Assembly: GCF_003114815.1 (NCBI RefSeq) | Contig: NZ_BFAZ01000008.1 | Location: forward strand, 1 to 64,000 | Direction of reading: 5' to 3' | Length of the DNA stretch: 64,000 bases | Source of the DNA: Leptospira ellinghausenii | GTDB lineage: Bacteria > Spirochaetota > Leptospiria > Leptospirales > Leptospiraceae | In this document: positions 56,645 to 64,000 of the stretch, piece by piece | Position numbering within the stretch: position 1 is the stretch's first letter | Layout: each line of letters begins with the position of its first letter | Translations under genes and position numbers: made by a program | The notes under the pieces: model-generated | The model's database searches: none | What the model was told of the DNA's origin: nothing | What the model saw: only the letters and a program-made list of their open reading frames with translations

Positions 56645-58228
56645 ATGATTCGGAAATGGACAAAAACTCTCACTTCCCTCTTCCTACTCTCTTCCTTCGT
56701 TTTTTGTACTGAAAAAAAAGATGAGAATAACGATTCATTACTCGCAAGCCTACTCGTTTTGGCAGCCAATCAGATCCGCGTGAATACAGTATCTGATCTC
56801 ACGAATGAATCTTCTGCTGATTATAATGAGAACAAATGGGGACTCATCACAGGATCAACTCTAAATTCTTGGGTGAGCAACTGGCAAACAAATCGACCCT
56901 CGGGGATTACAGGGAAACTTGTGGTCTTACAAACAGATGCCGCAAACCGTGTTTCGGGTGATGGTCATAATGCATATATCAAATCCGATCCATCTTCAGG
57001 TGTTTATGTTTATTTGTTAAATGATTACACAACACCAGACCTTCCCTCCGGTGGATTTCGGTTTAACCAAACTCGTGACTCAGGTTTATTCAATAATTCC
57101 ATCCGTTACCAGGCCAATGGAACGTTTGTGGATGATTGGTTAAACACTTACAATATTGATCCAACAAAAGATTTAGTTGTGTTTGCTGCTGGTACGGGGA
57201 ATGGAACTACTGTTAGTGCTGATCCAGGAGCAGCCACTGCCACGGTTGCAGGAGCCATCCAAGACATAACTAGAGGATTTTATTGGTTACGGTATTGGGG
57301 AGTGGATGTAAAACATTTAGCCATATTGAATGGAAACTTACGATACAATATCACCAATAATTTCGTTCAATCTGCGCAAACCAGTACAACAAAATCGACA
57401 TTACCAACTACCAAAGGAACATTCAGTGTGCGCCAATTGCGTGTGGACAATACTGCAATTACACTTGGTTTAGAAGATGTATATGAAATTGCAAAAAACA
57501 ATCTAACAACTTCCAATGTATTTGGGATTACGAATACACAATTTCTGATTGATGCAAGACCCTCTACACAATTTGGATCTGGTCGGTCTGCTGGAGTGAA
57601 TGGTGATACCTCTCAATACATAACAACTGGTTATGATTCTGCAGGTGCTCCAGTTGTTTGGGGAGCAAGTGGGGATACAAATTCTGCAAACACTGCTGGG
57701 AAAACCTATGTGCCATTTGAAGGGAATATCAAAGGAGCAGTCACCTTTCCATGGCTTGCCCTATTTGAAGGAATCCCTGATTCAGGGAATACATCTGGTG
57801 TAACTGCTACAGCATTTAACAATGGTTATCGATATAAGTCAAAATCGGCATTGGCTAACATTTTTGCAAACAAAGGGTATGTTGCAGGTTCCACTGTGAT
57901 CAGCCAATGTAGAACCAATTTTGAAGCACAAGTGAATGGATTTGCGTCACTCAATATCCTTGGATACCCAACTGCTTATTATGATGGGTCTCTTGTGGAA
58001 TGGACGGCTCTCGTCGCTTCTCATCCAGACAATAACACCAACCAAGTTCCGAGTGATTTTAAGTGGAGGACAGATTTGGCTTCTGTAAGTGTCTTTGGTT
58101 ATAATCCACAAATTTCAAATTCTGGAAATGTTGGAAGTGCGATCAGTAGAGTAAAACCTGCTCCAGTGAATTTACAAGCCACCACTTCAAAAAAATTCAT
58201 CCAAGAAGATAAAGCATACAAGTATTAA
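56645..58228 (+). CDS. Rhodanese-like lipoprotein, third paralogue
   Basis: 527 residues, strong AGGAG, lipobox SFVFC. It matches the 32602 protein throughout: SSADYNENKWGLITGS, ITGKLVVLQ, YNIDPTKDLVVFAAG, LRYWGVDVKHLAILNGNL, the active loop SQCRTNFEAQ with Cys422, YYDGSLVEW, and tail KKFIQEDKAYKY. It is longer because of inserts around 185-200 and 310-345. It is monocistronic, with its own terminator, and stands apart from the cytochrome genes. Confidence 0.82.
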   Translation: MIRKWTKTLTSLFLLSSFVFCTEKKDENNDSLLASLLVLAANQIRVNTVSDLTNESSADYNENKWGLITGSTLNSWVSNWQTNRPSGITGKLVVLQTDAANRVSGDGHNAYIKSDPSSGVYVYLLNDYTTPDLPSGGFRFNQTRDSGLFNNSIRYQANGTFVDDWLNTYNIDPTKDLVVFAAGTGNGTTVSADPGAATATVAGAIQDITRGFYWLRYWGVDVKHLAILNGNLRYNITNNFVQSAQTSTTKSTLPTTKGTFSVRQLRVDNTAITLGLEDVYEIAKNNLTTSNVFGITNTQFLIDARPSTQFGSGRSAGVNGDTSQYITTGYDSAGAPVVWGASGDTNSANTAGKTYVPFEGNIKGAVTFPWLALFEGIPDSGNTSGVTATAFNNGYRYKSKSALANIFANKGYVAGSTVISQCRTNFEAQVNGFASLNILGYPTAYYDGSLVEWTALVASHPDNNTNQVPSDFKWRTDLASVSVFGYNPQISNSGNVGSAISRVKPAPVNLQATTSKKFIQEDKAYKY

Positions 58229-58251
58229 AATCTTTCCCAGTTTACACTTTC

Positions 58252-58275
58252 GTCTCTTGGTTCACACCAAGAGAC
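58252..58275 (+). terminator. Terminator of the 56645 gene
   Basis: GTCTCTTGGT and ACCAAGAGAC form a perfect 10-bp stem with loop TCAC, followed by ATTCTTTTCT, 23 bases after the stop codon. Confidence 0.8.
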
Positions 58276-58333
58276 ATTCTTTTCTCGCTTAAATTCCCTT
58301 TTCAAAAATGTTTTTGTCTGACAGTTTGTCTTT

Positions 58334-60238
58334 ATGGCAAGGAATGAAAAAGAAGAAGCAATACATATAGGATTTCGAGAAGCCCTCGCTTTAATACTAC
58401 CTTACCTCCAAAAAAAAATTTGGAATCAATTTAAATCTGTCATTTGGATTGTTTTGTACCTTTCCGTTTTCCAATTATTGGTCTTAAGAATCCCAATCAA
58501 AGAAGCAGGGATCATCACAATTGGAATTTGTGCAGTCATATTAGGTCTTACTTTTTTTCTCGAAGGATTATTCTTAGGACTGATGCCTCTTGGAGAAGCC
58601 TTGGGATTAAAATTACCTCAAAAATTAGGTATGTTTAGCATTTTGATTTTTTCAGTCCTTTTGGGTATGGGAGCAACTTTAGCAGAACCAGCGATTTCTA
58701 TCTTAAAAGCATGTGGTAGTAAAGTTGCACCTTGGGATGCACCTTTACTCTATTATCTACTGAATGGAGGATCAGACACTCTTTATTTATCGATTGCGAT
58801 TGGAGTTGGTATATCTGTTGTGTTTGGAATGTTTCGGTTTTTATATGGATTTTCACTTTCGAAAATCTTAGTGCCTTCCGTTTTACTTTTGTTAGCTGTC
58901 AGTATTTACGCTTATTTTGATGAAAACTTACAACATATTTCTGGTCTTGCTTGGGATTCGGGTGCTGTAACAACAGGTCCTGTAACCGTACCTCTTGTTG
59001 TCGCATTGGGCATTGGTATCTCCAAGGTATCTGAAAAAAACGAACAAAGTAGTGCCTACGGTGTTGTGACTTTAGCATCCCTATTCCCAATTTTAGCGGT
59101 ATTTTTGGTTGGGATATATTTTTCTAATAAAGTACCAAAACCGATGTCAGAAATGGAATTTTTCAAACAAGGAGTCCATACAGAAGAATCCAATTTTTTG
59201 TTGGGAAATAAAGCCAAACAGTATAAGCGACAAAAAATAGAAAATCAAACTCAATCCATACAAAATACGACGGTCAAAGAATTTCCATCTAAATTGGCGG
59301 GTGCATTCCAATTAGCGCTACGAGCCATTTTACCATTATCCATTTTTTTGATTTTGTTTTTATACTTCATCCTAAGAGAAAAAATTGCTTACCCAGAAGA
59401 ATTACAACTTGGGATTGTGTTTTCGATTTTAGGACTTACTATTTTTAATTTTGGCATCATGTTTGGACTGAATCAATTGGGAGACCAAGTAGGAGGGAAA
59501 CTTCCTTCCACATTCCGCTCAATTGAACTCACTGACTCCATCAAATTCATCAAAAATTTTAATCCAAAATCTGTATATACAGCAGTGAATGAAGAAGGGA
59601 AAGAGGAAAAATTCTTTTACTTAAAAGAGAGAAAATTATATTCTGGAATTCCATACCACGAAGAAAATTGGAATCCAACTAACAAGGTATATGAATACAT
59701 CCCTATTCATGGACCTATTTTTGGGAAAGAAGACAACCTTCTTGGTTATGTCATTGTATTAGCATTTGCTTTTGTATTGGGATATAGTGCAACCTTGGCC
59801 GAACCTGCTTTATCTGCTTTAGGTAATGCTGTGGAAGAAACAACCGTAGGAACCTTTCGAAAATCTTTACTCATCCAATCTGTGGCTATTGGAGTTGGTT
59901 TTGGAACATTAACTGGTATTTTAAAAATTGTATTGGAAATCCCACTGATTTGGATTTTAGTTCCAATCTATATTTTTTTATTAATATTAAATACGATAAG
60001 TAAATCAGAATTTATCGAAATTGCTTGGGATAGTGCAGGTGTTACAACAGGCCCCATCACAGTCCCTCTTATCATCGCAATGGGTCTAGGAATTGGAAAT
60101 CAATTGGGAACAATTGATGGATTTGGTATTTTGGCATGTGCCTCTGCATTTCCAATTTTGTCAGTACTCATTATGGGTATCATCGTAGAAAATTCTCGCA
60201 AACTTTCCGTAAATGATTCAGAATCAAAAACAAAATAA
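58334..60238 (+). CDS. Duplicated DUF1538 membrane transporter (UmpA-UmpB-like fusion)
   Basis: 634 residues, about twelve membrane segments. Two DUF1538 units are joined by a cytoplasmic linker (about 275-320): each has LGMGATLAEPA or LGYSATLAEPA, and later LAWDSGAVTTGPVTVPLVVALGIG or IAWDSAGVTTGPITVPLIIAMGLG. These near-identical repeats show internal duplication. From memory, two-protein DUF1538 systems (UmpA/UmpB of Halomonas) were described as sodium/proton antiporters; here both halves are in one chain. The next gene encodes a PII-like protein, a common partner. Confidence 0.85.
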   Translation: MARNEKEEAIHIGFREALALILPYLQKKIWNQFKSVIWIVLYLSVFQLLVLRIPIKEAGIITIGICAVILGLTFFLEGLFLGLMPLGEALGLKLPQKLGMFSILIFSVLLGMGATLAEPAISILKACGSKVAPWDAPLLYYLLNGGSDTLYLSIAIGVGISVVFGMFRFLYGFSLSKILVPSVLLLLAVSIYAYFDENLQHISGLAWDSGAVTTGPVTVPLVVALGIGISKVSEKNEQSSAYGVVTLASLFPILAVFLVGIYFSNKVPKPMSEMEFFKQGVHTEESNFLLGNKAKQYKRQKIENQTQSIQNTTVKEFPSKLAGAFQLALRAILPLSIFLILFLYFILREKIAYPEELQLGIVFSILGLTIFNFGIMFGLNQLGDQVGGKLPSTFRSIELTDSIKFIKNFNPKSVYTAVNEEGKEEKFFYLKERKLYSGIPYHEENWNPTNKVYEYIPIHGPIFGKEDNLLGYVIVLAFAFVLGYSATLAEPALSALGNAVEETTVGTFRKSLLIQSVAIGVGFGTLTGILKIVLEIPLIWILVPIYIFLLILNTISKSEFIEIAWDSAGVTTGPITVPLIIAMGLGIGNQLGTIDGFGILACASAFPILSVLIMGIIVENSRKLSVNDSESKTK

Positions 60239-60242
60239 GATC

Positions 60243-61361
60243 ATGAAACGTAAAACTTCACGAATCACAACAATTGTACACAGAGACCTAACAGAATCAG
60301 TTGTCACAACACTAAAAAACCAAGGTGACTTGTACTATCAAATTGAACCTGGTAGATACCCAGTTCTCGCTAAACGAGGATTATGGTTTTTTGATTTTTA
60401 CCGAAATCATGCCATTATAGATATGCCAGTTTCCATTTTGGAAATCATATGCGAGGAAAGTTCAGAAAATTTTTTAATATCTATGATACGAGATGCTGCT
60501 GAATTAAATATACCTGGACATGGAAGTATATATTCAGAATCAATTGAACTCATTTCGGCCAATCAAAATTTTTACGTTCATTCTTCGAAAGAAATCAAAA
60601 AACCAATTGGATTTACTGGACTTACTGGAATTTTTTGTGTTTTACCTAGAGGATCTGCAGAACCAATCGCTAGGTTGGTTTTACAAAATGGGATTGCTGT
60701 TCCAACCATCAGCTATGGTACAGGGACTGGGTTACGAGACCGATTGGGTTTACTTCGGGTTACAATCCCAAAAGAAAAGGAGATCCTTAAACTCATAGTA
60801 CACTCTTCCGATATCGAACATGTTTTAGATTTTATGATTGAAGTTGGTCGATTGGATTTACCTGGCAGGGGGTTTATTTTTGAATTCCCAGTTGGTCAAG
60901 GATTACTCAATACGAAGGTGAGTTTAGAGGGTCCAAAACAAGCTGCGAGTATGGACCAAATTATTTCCGCATTGGATCAGTTATACGGGAATATGGAATG
61001 GAGAAAAAAATCGAATCAATTTAGAATCTCCCTTCGACATAGAAACTATTTTGAGGGAGTAAACCTCGTTTTGAATTGTAAAGAAGAATCAATGGAATTT
61101 GTAACAAGTGCTCTGCGAAAAGTGGGTGTCACAAGTTCTACAATTTCACTCAAACGACTTTCTCACACAGGAAATACGGATAGTGTCTTCACACCAGCAA
61201 GGGAAGTTGCGAATTTACTTATCCCTAAAAAAAACTTACCTGAAGTAATTGAAGTCTTAAATGAATTAGAATTTTTTAATCAAAAATTTGAAGGAATCGC
61301 TTATACAATGGAAATCCCAAGAGCCTTCTCATACCAATCGAAAAAGTCGAATCAAAAGTAG
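60243..61361 (+). CDS. Large PII-like signalling protein linked to DUF1538 transporter
   Basis: 372 residues from the ATG at 60243; an ATG at 60213 overlapping the transporter gene is possible. It is soluble, with repeated PII-like (GlnB-fold) units: FTGLTGIFCVLPRGSAEPIA, GTGTGLRDRLGLLRVTIPKEKEIL and DIEHVLDFMIEVGRLDLPGRGFIFEFPV, where the last resembles PII dimer strands. PII-like proteins bind nucleotides and gate transporters. Adjacent start and family context suggest control of the DUF1538 protein; the ligand is unknown. Confidence 0.75.
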   Translation: MKRKTSRITTIVHRDLTESVVTTLKNQGDLYYQIEPGRYPVLAKRGLWFFDFYRNHAIIDMPVSILEIICEESSENFLISMIRDAAELNIPGHGSIYSESIELISANQNFYVHSSKEIKKPIGFTGLTGIFCVLPRGSAEPIARLVLQNGIAVPTISYGTGTGLRDRLGLLRVTIPKEKEILKLIVHSSDIEHVLDFMIEVGRLDLPGRGFIFEFPVGQGLLNTKVSLEGPKQAASMDQIISALDQLYGNMEWRKKSNQFRISLRHRNYFEGVNLVLNCKEESMEFVTSALRKVGVTSSTISLKRLSHTGNTDSVFTPAREVANLLIPKKNLPEVIEVLNELEFFNQKFEGIAYTMEIPRAFSYQSKKSNQK

Positions 61362-61366
61362 AAAAC

Positions 61367-61849
61367 TCAAGCAATCAAATTCCAATAACATTCTGATCGA
61401 TCAAAGGAACAATCGTTCATAAATTTGCAAAAAATCACACCTAATCCACCAATGGTTGCCCCTACGATAGGGATCCCCAAAATTCGAATGGTAAAGTTGA
61501 TGGAATCCAACCTTTTTTCAATCGATTCAAATCGGGCATCCATAGTTGATTGCATAGATTCAAATCGAGCGTCCATACTTAATTGAAAGGATTCGAAACG
61601 CAGGTTCATTTCATTTCGCAAAGATTCTGACCGTTGGTTCATTTCGGTACGCATGGTGTCAAATCCGGTTCTTACTTCTTGGTGCATGGGTAGAATCTTT
61701 GTTTCTTGCATATTGGTTATGCCTTGGTCGCGTTTCTCTTCAATAGTATCAACGATCCAATCCTTAAATTTCAACCGCGATTTTCGTATCAATATGGGCT
61801 TTTTCAAGGACTTGGTATAGTTTTTGGTCTGTTCGCATTTATTTCTCAT
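61367..61849 (-). CDS. Small coiled-coil protein with 11-residue repeats and C-terminal membrane helix
   Basis: Up to 160 residues; starts at 61849 or 61711 are possible and neither has a good ribosome site. Residues about 55-120 are hendecad repeats of the type RFES(M/F)QxxMDA, for example RFESFQLSMDA and RFESMQSTMDA in succession, predicting a coiled coil. A hydrophobic segment (LGIPIVGATIGGLGVIF) and a short tail follow. Function unknown; such proteins are common in Leptospira variable regions. It lies at the edge of the block that separates acpP from fabG. Confidence 0.6.
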   Translation of the reverse strand: MRNKCEQTKNYTKSLKKPILIRKSRLKFKDWIVDTIEEKRDQGITNMQETKILPMHQEVRTGFDTMRTEMNQRSESLRNEMNLRFESFQLSMDARFESMQSTMDARFESIEKRLDSINFTIRILGIPIVGATIGGLGVIFCKFMNDCSFDRSECYWNLIA

Positions 61850-61947
61850 CTAAAGAGGAGAAATATTTTGAAATTGGTTCTATCTGTGATGAGAAATGAC
61901 TCCACTTGAGATGTTTGGTCCCAAGTGGATGGAAAAAATCCTACTTT

Positions 61948-62709
61948 TTAGTGACCGCCACCTGGTAAAAATCCACCACCATTGATATCGAGGATGTGAC
62001 CTGTGATAAAGGAAGAAGCATCCGATGCAAGGAAAGCAATTCCGTTTGCGATGTCTTCAGGAAGACCAGCACGTTTTAATGGAATCGCTTGAACCATACC
62101 ATGTCTGATGTTTTCTGGGATTGCTTCTGTCATTTCAGTTGCAATGAATCCTGGAGCAATTGCGTTACAACGAACTTTTCTAGAAGCCATCTCAAGAGCC
62201 ACAGCTTTTGTAAAACCAATCACACCTGCTTTCGAAGCAGAGTAATTTGTTTGTCCAATGTTTCCGTTTTCACCAGAGATAGAAGATAAGTTAATGATGG
62301 ATCCACCATTTTCTTGTTTCATCATCACTTTGATCGCTGCTTGTGTACAGAGATAAGTCCCTGTAAGGTTTACAGCAATGACTGCATCCCACTGCTCTTT
62401 TTTCATTCTCATAAGGAGAGTATCACGAGTGATCCCTGCGTTATTAACAAGAATATCAACAGATCCAAATTCTTTTTTTGCAGTATCAATTAGTTTTTGA
62501 GCATCTTCTTCCACAGATACATTGGCAACAACTGCGATTGCTTTGTATCCTTTGGATTTAAGTTCTTCCGCAGTTGCGTTTGTTGCTTCTGGGTTCATAT
62601 CTGCGACAACGATGTTTGCACCTAGAGATGCAAGTTTCAAACAAGTTGCCTTTCCGATTCCTCTTGCACCACCTGTTACAATGGCTGTTTTCCCTGATAA
62701 ACTGATCAT
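61948..62709 (-). CDS. fabG: 3-oxoacyl-ACP reductase FabG
   Basis: 253 residues from the ATG at 62709 (AGAGGAAC upstream), although the frame is open to 62784. Short-chain dehydrogenase: TGGARGIGKA for NADPH, NNAG, Ser of INLSSISGENG, and YSASKAG with the catalytic Tyr and Lys. The sequence fits FabG of fatty acid elongation. Upstream lies plsX (166-base gap); fabD and acpP are not adjacent. Confidence 0.92.
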   Translation of the reverse strand: MISLSGKTAIVTGGARGIGKATCLKLASLGANIVVADMNPEATNATAEELKSKGYKAIAVVANVSVEEDAQKLIDTAKKEFGSVDILVNNAGITRDTLLMRMKKEQWDAVIAVNLTGTYLCTQAAIKVMMKQENGGSIINLSSISGENGNIGQTNYSASKAGVIGFTKAVALEMASRKVRCNAIAPGFIATEMTEAIPENIRHGMVQAIPLKRAGLPEDIANGIAFLASDASSFITGHILDINGGGFLPGGGH

Positions 62710-62875
62710 TTTTTGTTCCTCTTTTTTTCTAATTCCTAAACAATTTACTAAACAAATCAAATAAATGAAAACAAACGTTTTCAAAGACGCATCGCCAAAT
62801 CACCTAACTTCCGTGTAAAGGTAATTTTTCGCAGTCAATCTAAATTCCAGATTCTCTTCTATCTCTAGTATCTCT

Positions 62876-63898
62876 TTAGTGAGAATCTCCTAAAATATTT
62901 TTGTGTTCACCCAATCGTTCTCGGATCCTTTCGTTGATACCGTGTTTGGCGCACTCCGATATCACTCTCACTGCATTTTTGACTGCAAGTGCATTAGAAG
63001 ATCCATGCCCAATCATACAAATCCCTTCCACACCTAACAGAAGTGCTCCACCGTATTCAGCATAATCTAAACGTTTTTTCACAGCAGTAAATGTAGATTT
63101 TAAAAGAAGTGCACCCGTTTGGGCAAGACTTGATTGTCTGATAGAATTTCGTAAAACATTAAAAATCGATTTCGCGAGTCCTTCCGTGGCTTTCAAAACT
63201 ATGTTTCCAATAAAACCATCGCATACGACAACATCTACTTCTCTTCCACTGCCATACAAATCACGGCCTTCCACATTACCGACAAAATTAAAGGGAATTT
63301 TTTTTAAGAGATCAAAAGTTTTGACAGAAACGGTATTTCCTTTTTTGTCTTCTTCTCCATTGGAGAGGATGCCAACCTTTGGATTTTTGACACCAAATAG
63401 TTCGCGAGAATAAATTTCACCCATGATTGCAAATTGAGCAAGGTATTCTGGTTTGCAGTCAACATTGGCACCAGCATCTAACAAAATAACGGGTGGTCCT
63501 TCTTCCCTAGGAATGGGTGCAGCAATGGGAGGTCGTAAAACGCCAGGTAGGCGACCTAGGTGTAATAATGCAGCGGCCATAGTAGCTCCAGTGTTTCCAG
63601 GTGAAAACACTCCGATACATTCTTTGTCTGCTACTAAGCGAACTGCTTTTACTACGGAAGAATCCTCCATAGCGCGGACTGCTATGGATGGAGAATCATT
63701 CATACCGATGATCTCAGTAGAATGTATGACACGGATTTTTTCAGTGTCATAATCGAATTTTAACAGGATATCAAGTAACTCTTGTTCATCGCCAACGAGC
63801 GAAACAGACAGTCCGAATTCTCGTACTGCCAGTACCGCGCCCTCGACGATACCTTCAGGGCCGTAATCTCCGCTCATCGCGTCCACGGCGACCCACAT
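62876..63898 (-). CDS. plsX: Phosphate acyltransferase PlsX
   Basis: 340 residues. PlsX makes acyl-phosphate from acyl-ACP for phospholipid synthesis. Seen: [66 protein letters not shown]-like [14 protein letters not shown] and [17 protein letters not shown]. Normal length. It follows rpmF by 5 bases, the common rpmF-plsX order. Confidence 0.96.
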   Translation of the reverse strand: MWVAVDAMSGDYGPEGIVEGAVLAVREFGLSVSLVGDEQELLDILLKFDYDTEKIRVIHSTEIIGMNDSPSIAVRAMEDSSVVKAVRLVADKECIGVFSPGNTGATMAAALLHLGRLPGVLRPPIAAPIPREEGPPVILLDAGANVDCKPEYLAQFAIMGEIYSRELFGVKNPKVGILSNGEEDKKGNTVSVKTFDLLKKIPFNFVGNVEGRDLYGSGREVDVVVCDGFIGNIVLKATEGLAKSIFNVLRNSIRQSSLAQTGALLLKSTFTAVKKRLDYAEYGGALLLGVEGICMIGHGSSNALAVKNAVRVISECAKHGINERIRERLGEHKNILGDSH

Positions 63899-63903
63899 GA
63901 CGG

Positions 63904-64000
63904 TTAGTTATCTTCGGTCGTTTTTTTAACTTTTTGAGCGACTACGAGTTTACCCTTATAAAAACCGCAATAAGGGCATACACGGTGGGAAAGAACAAAT
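63904..64000 (-). CDS. rpmF: Ribosomal protein L32 (partial, start outside window)
   Basis: Reading the minus strand from the window edge gives the last 31 residues: [16 protein letters not shown], then a basic tail and stop TAA at 63904-63906. CPYCGxYKGK is the zinc-binding C-terminal pair of L32. The 5' part lies beyond position 64000. Its place just before plsX confirms the identity. Confidence 0.88.
   Translation of the reverse strand, partial: FVLSHRVCPYCGFYKGKLVVAQKVKKTTEDN

Overview
The window reads as chromosomal DNA of a spirochaete, most likely a Leptospira and plausibly a saprophytic one of the L. biflexa type. The evidence is low-GC, gene-dense DNA; a spirochaete-type export-apparatus operon (fliY-fliO-fliP-fliQ-fliR-flhB-flhA); a bacterial XPB helicase; and LPS and lipoprotein-sorting genes (lpxD, Lol-type ABC genes) that Treponema and Borrelia lack. 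Many predicted lipoproteins have lipoboxes. The genus is inferred from gene content, not from a marker gene.

Layout. 1-547 is non-coding, with short direct repeats and hairpins. 548-5551 holds exported proteins and lipoproteins, a membrane-anchored hydrolase and dps. 5557-10456 is a minus-strand run: XPB helicase, aspartate aminotransferase, SH3-type exported protein, esterase. 10780-18896 is the flagellar export operon with a tRNA-dihydrouridine synthase at its end. 18993-25073 carries an unusual transporter-phosphatidylserine decarboxylase fusion, small cytoplasmic proteins, lpxD and an OmpA-like protein.

25063-38067 is the accessory-looking part and the most interesting. It has two divergent operons (25063-29846 and 29984-32379) with a periplasmic rhodanese, a pentaheme cytochrome c, a DUF4395 membrane protein, several glycosyltransferases and an XRE-cupin regulator. 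They are followed by a second cluster (32602-38067): two rhodanese-like lipoproteins, a haem-less cytochrome-like protein, an outer-membrane beta-barrel and a second pentaheme cytochrome lipoprotein. The second cluster resembles in composition the Geobacter extHIJKL type of outer-membrane redox conduit. A third lipoprotein of the same rhodanese family lies at 56645-58228.

38027-50014 is a long minus-strand series: metZ, a MacAB-like efflux system, mtaB, a TPR protein, clpC, a small McsA-McsB-like fusion beside clpC, and a LolCD-type transporter. 50075-52087 has two Leptospira-type membrane proteins. 52090-56267 is a tightly overlapping operon (acpP, rnc, Nudix, aroB, MscS, MORN-repeat protein). 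56645-61361 is a plus-strand block (rhodanese lipoprotein, duplicated DUF1538 transporter, PII-like protein) that sits between acpP and its usual partners fabG, plsX and rpmF at 61948-64000. No tRNA, rRNA, CRISPR array or insertion sequence was recognised.
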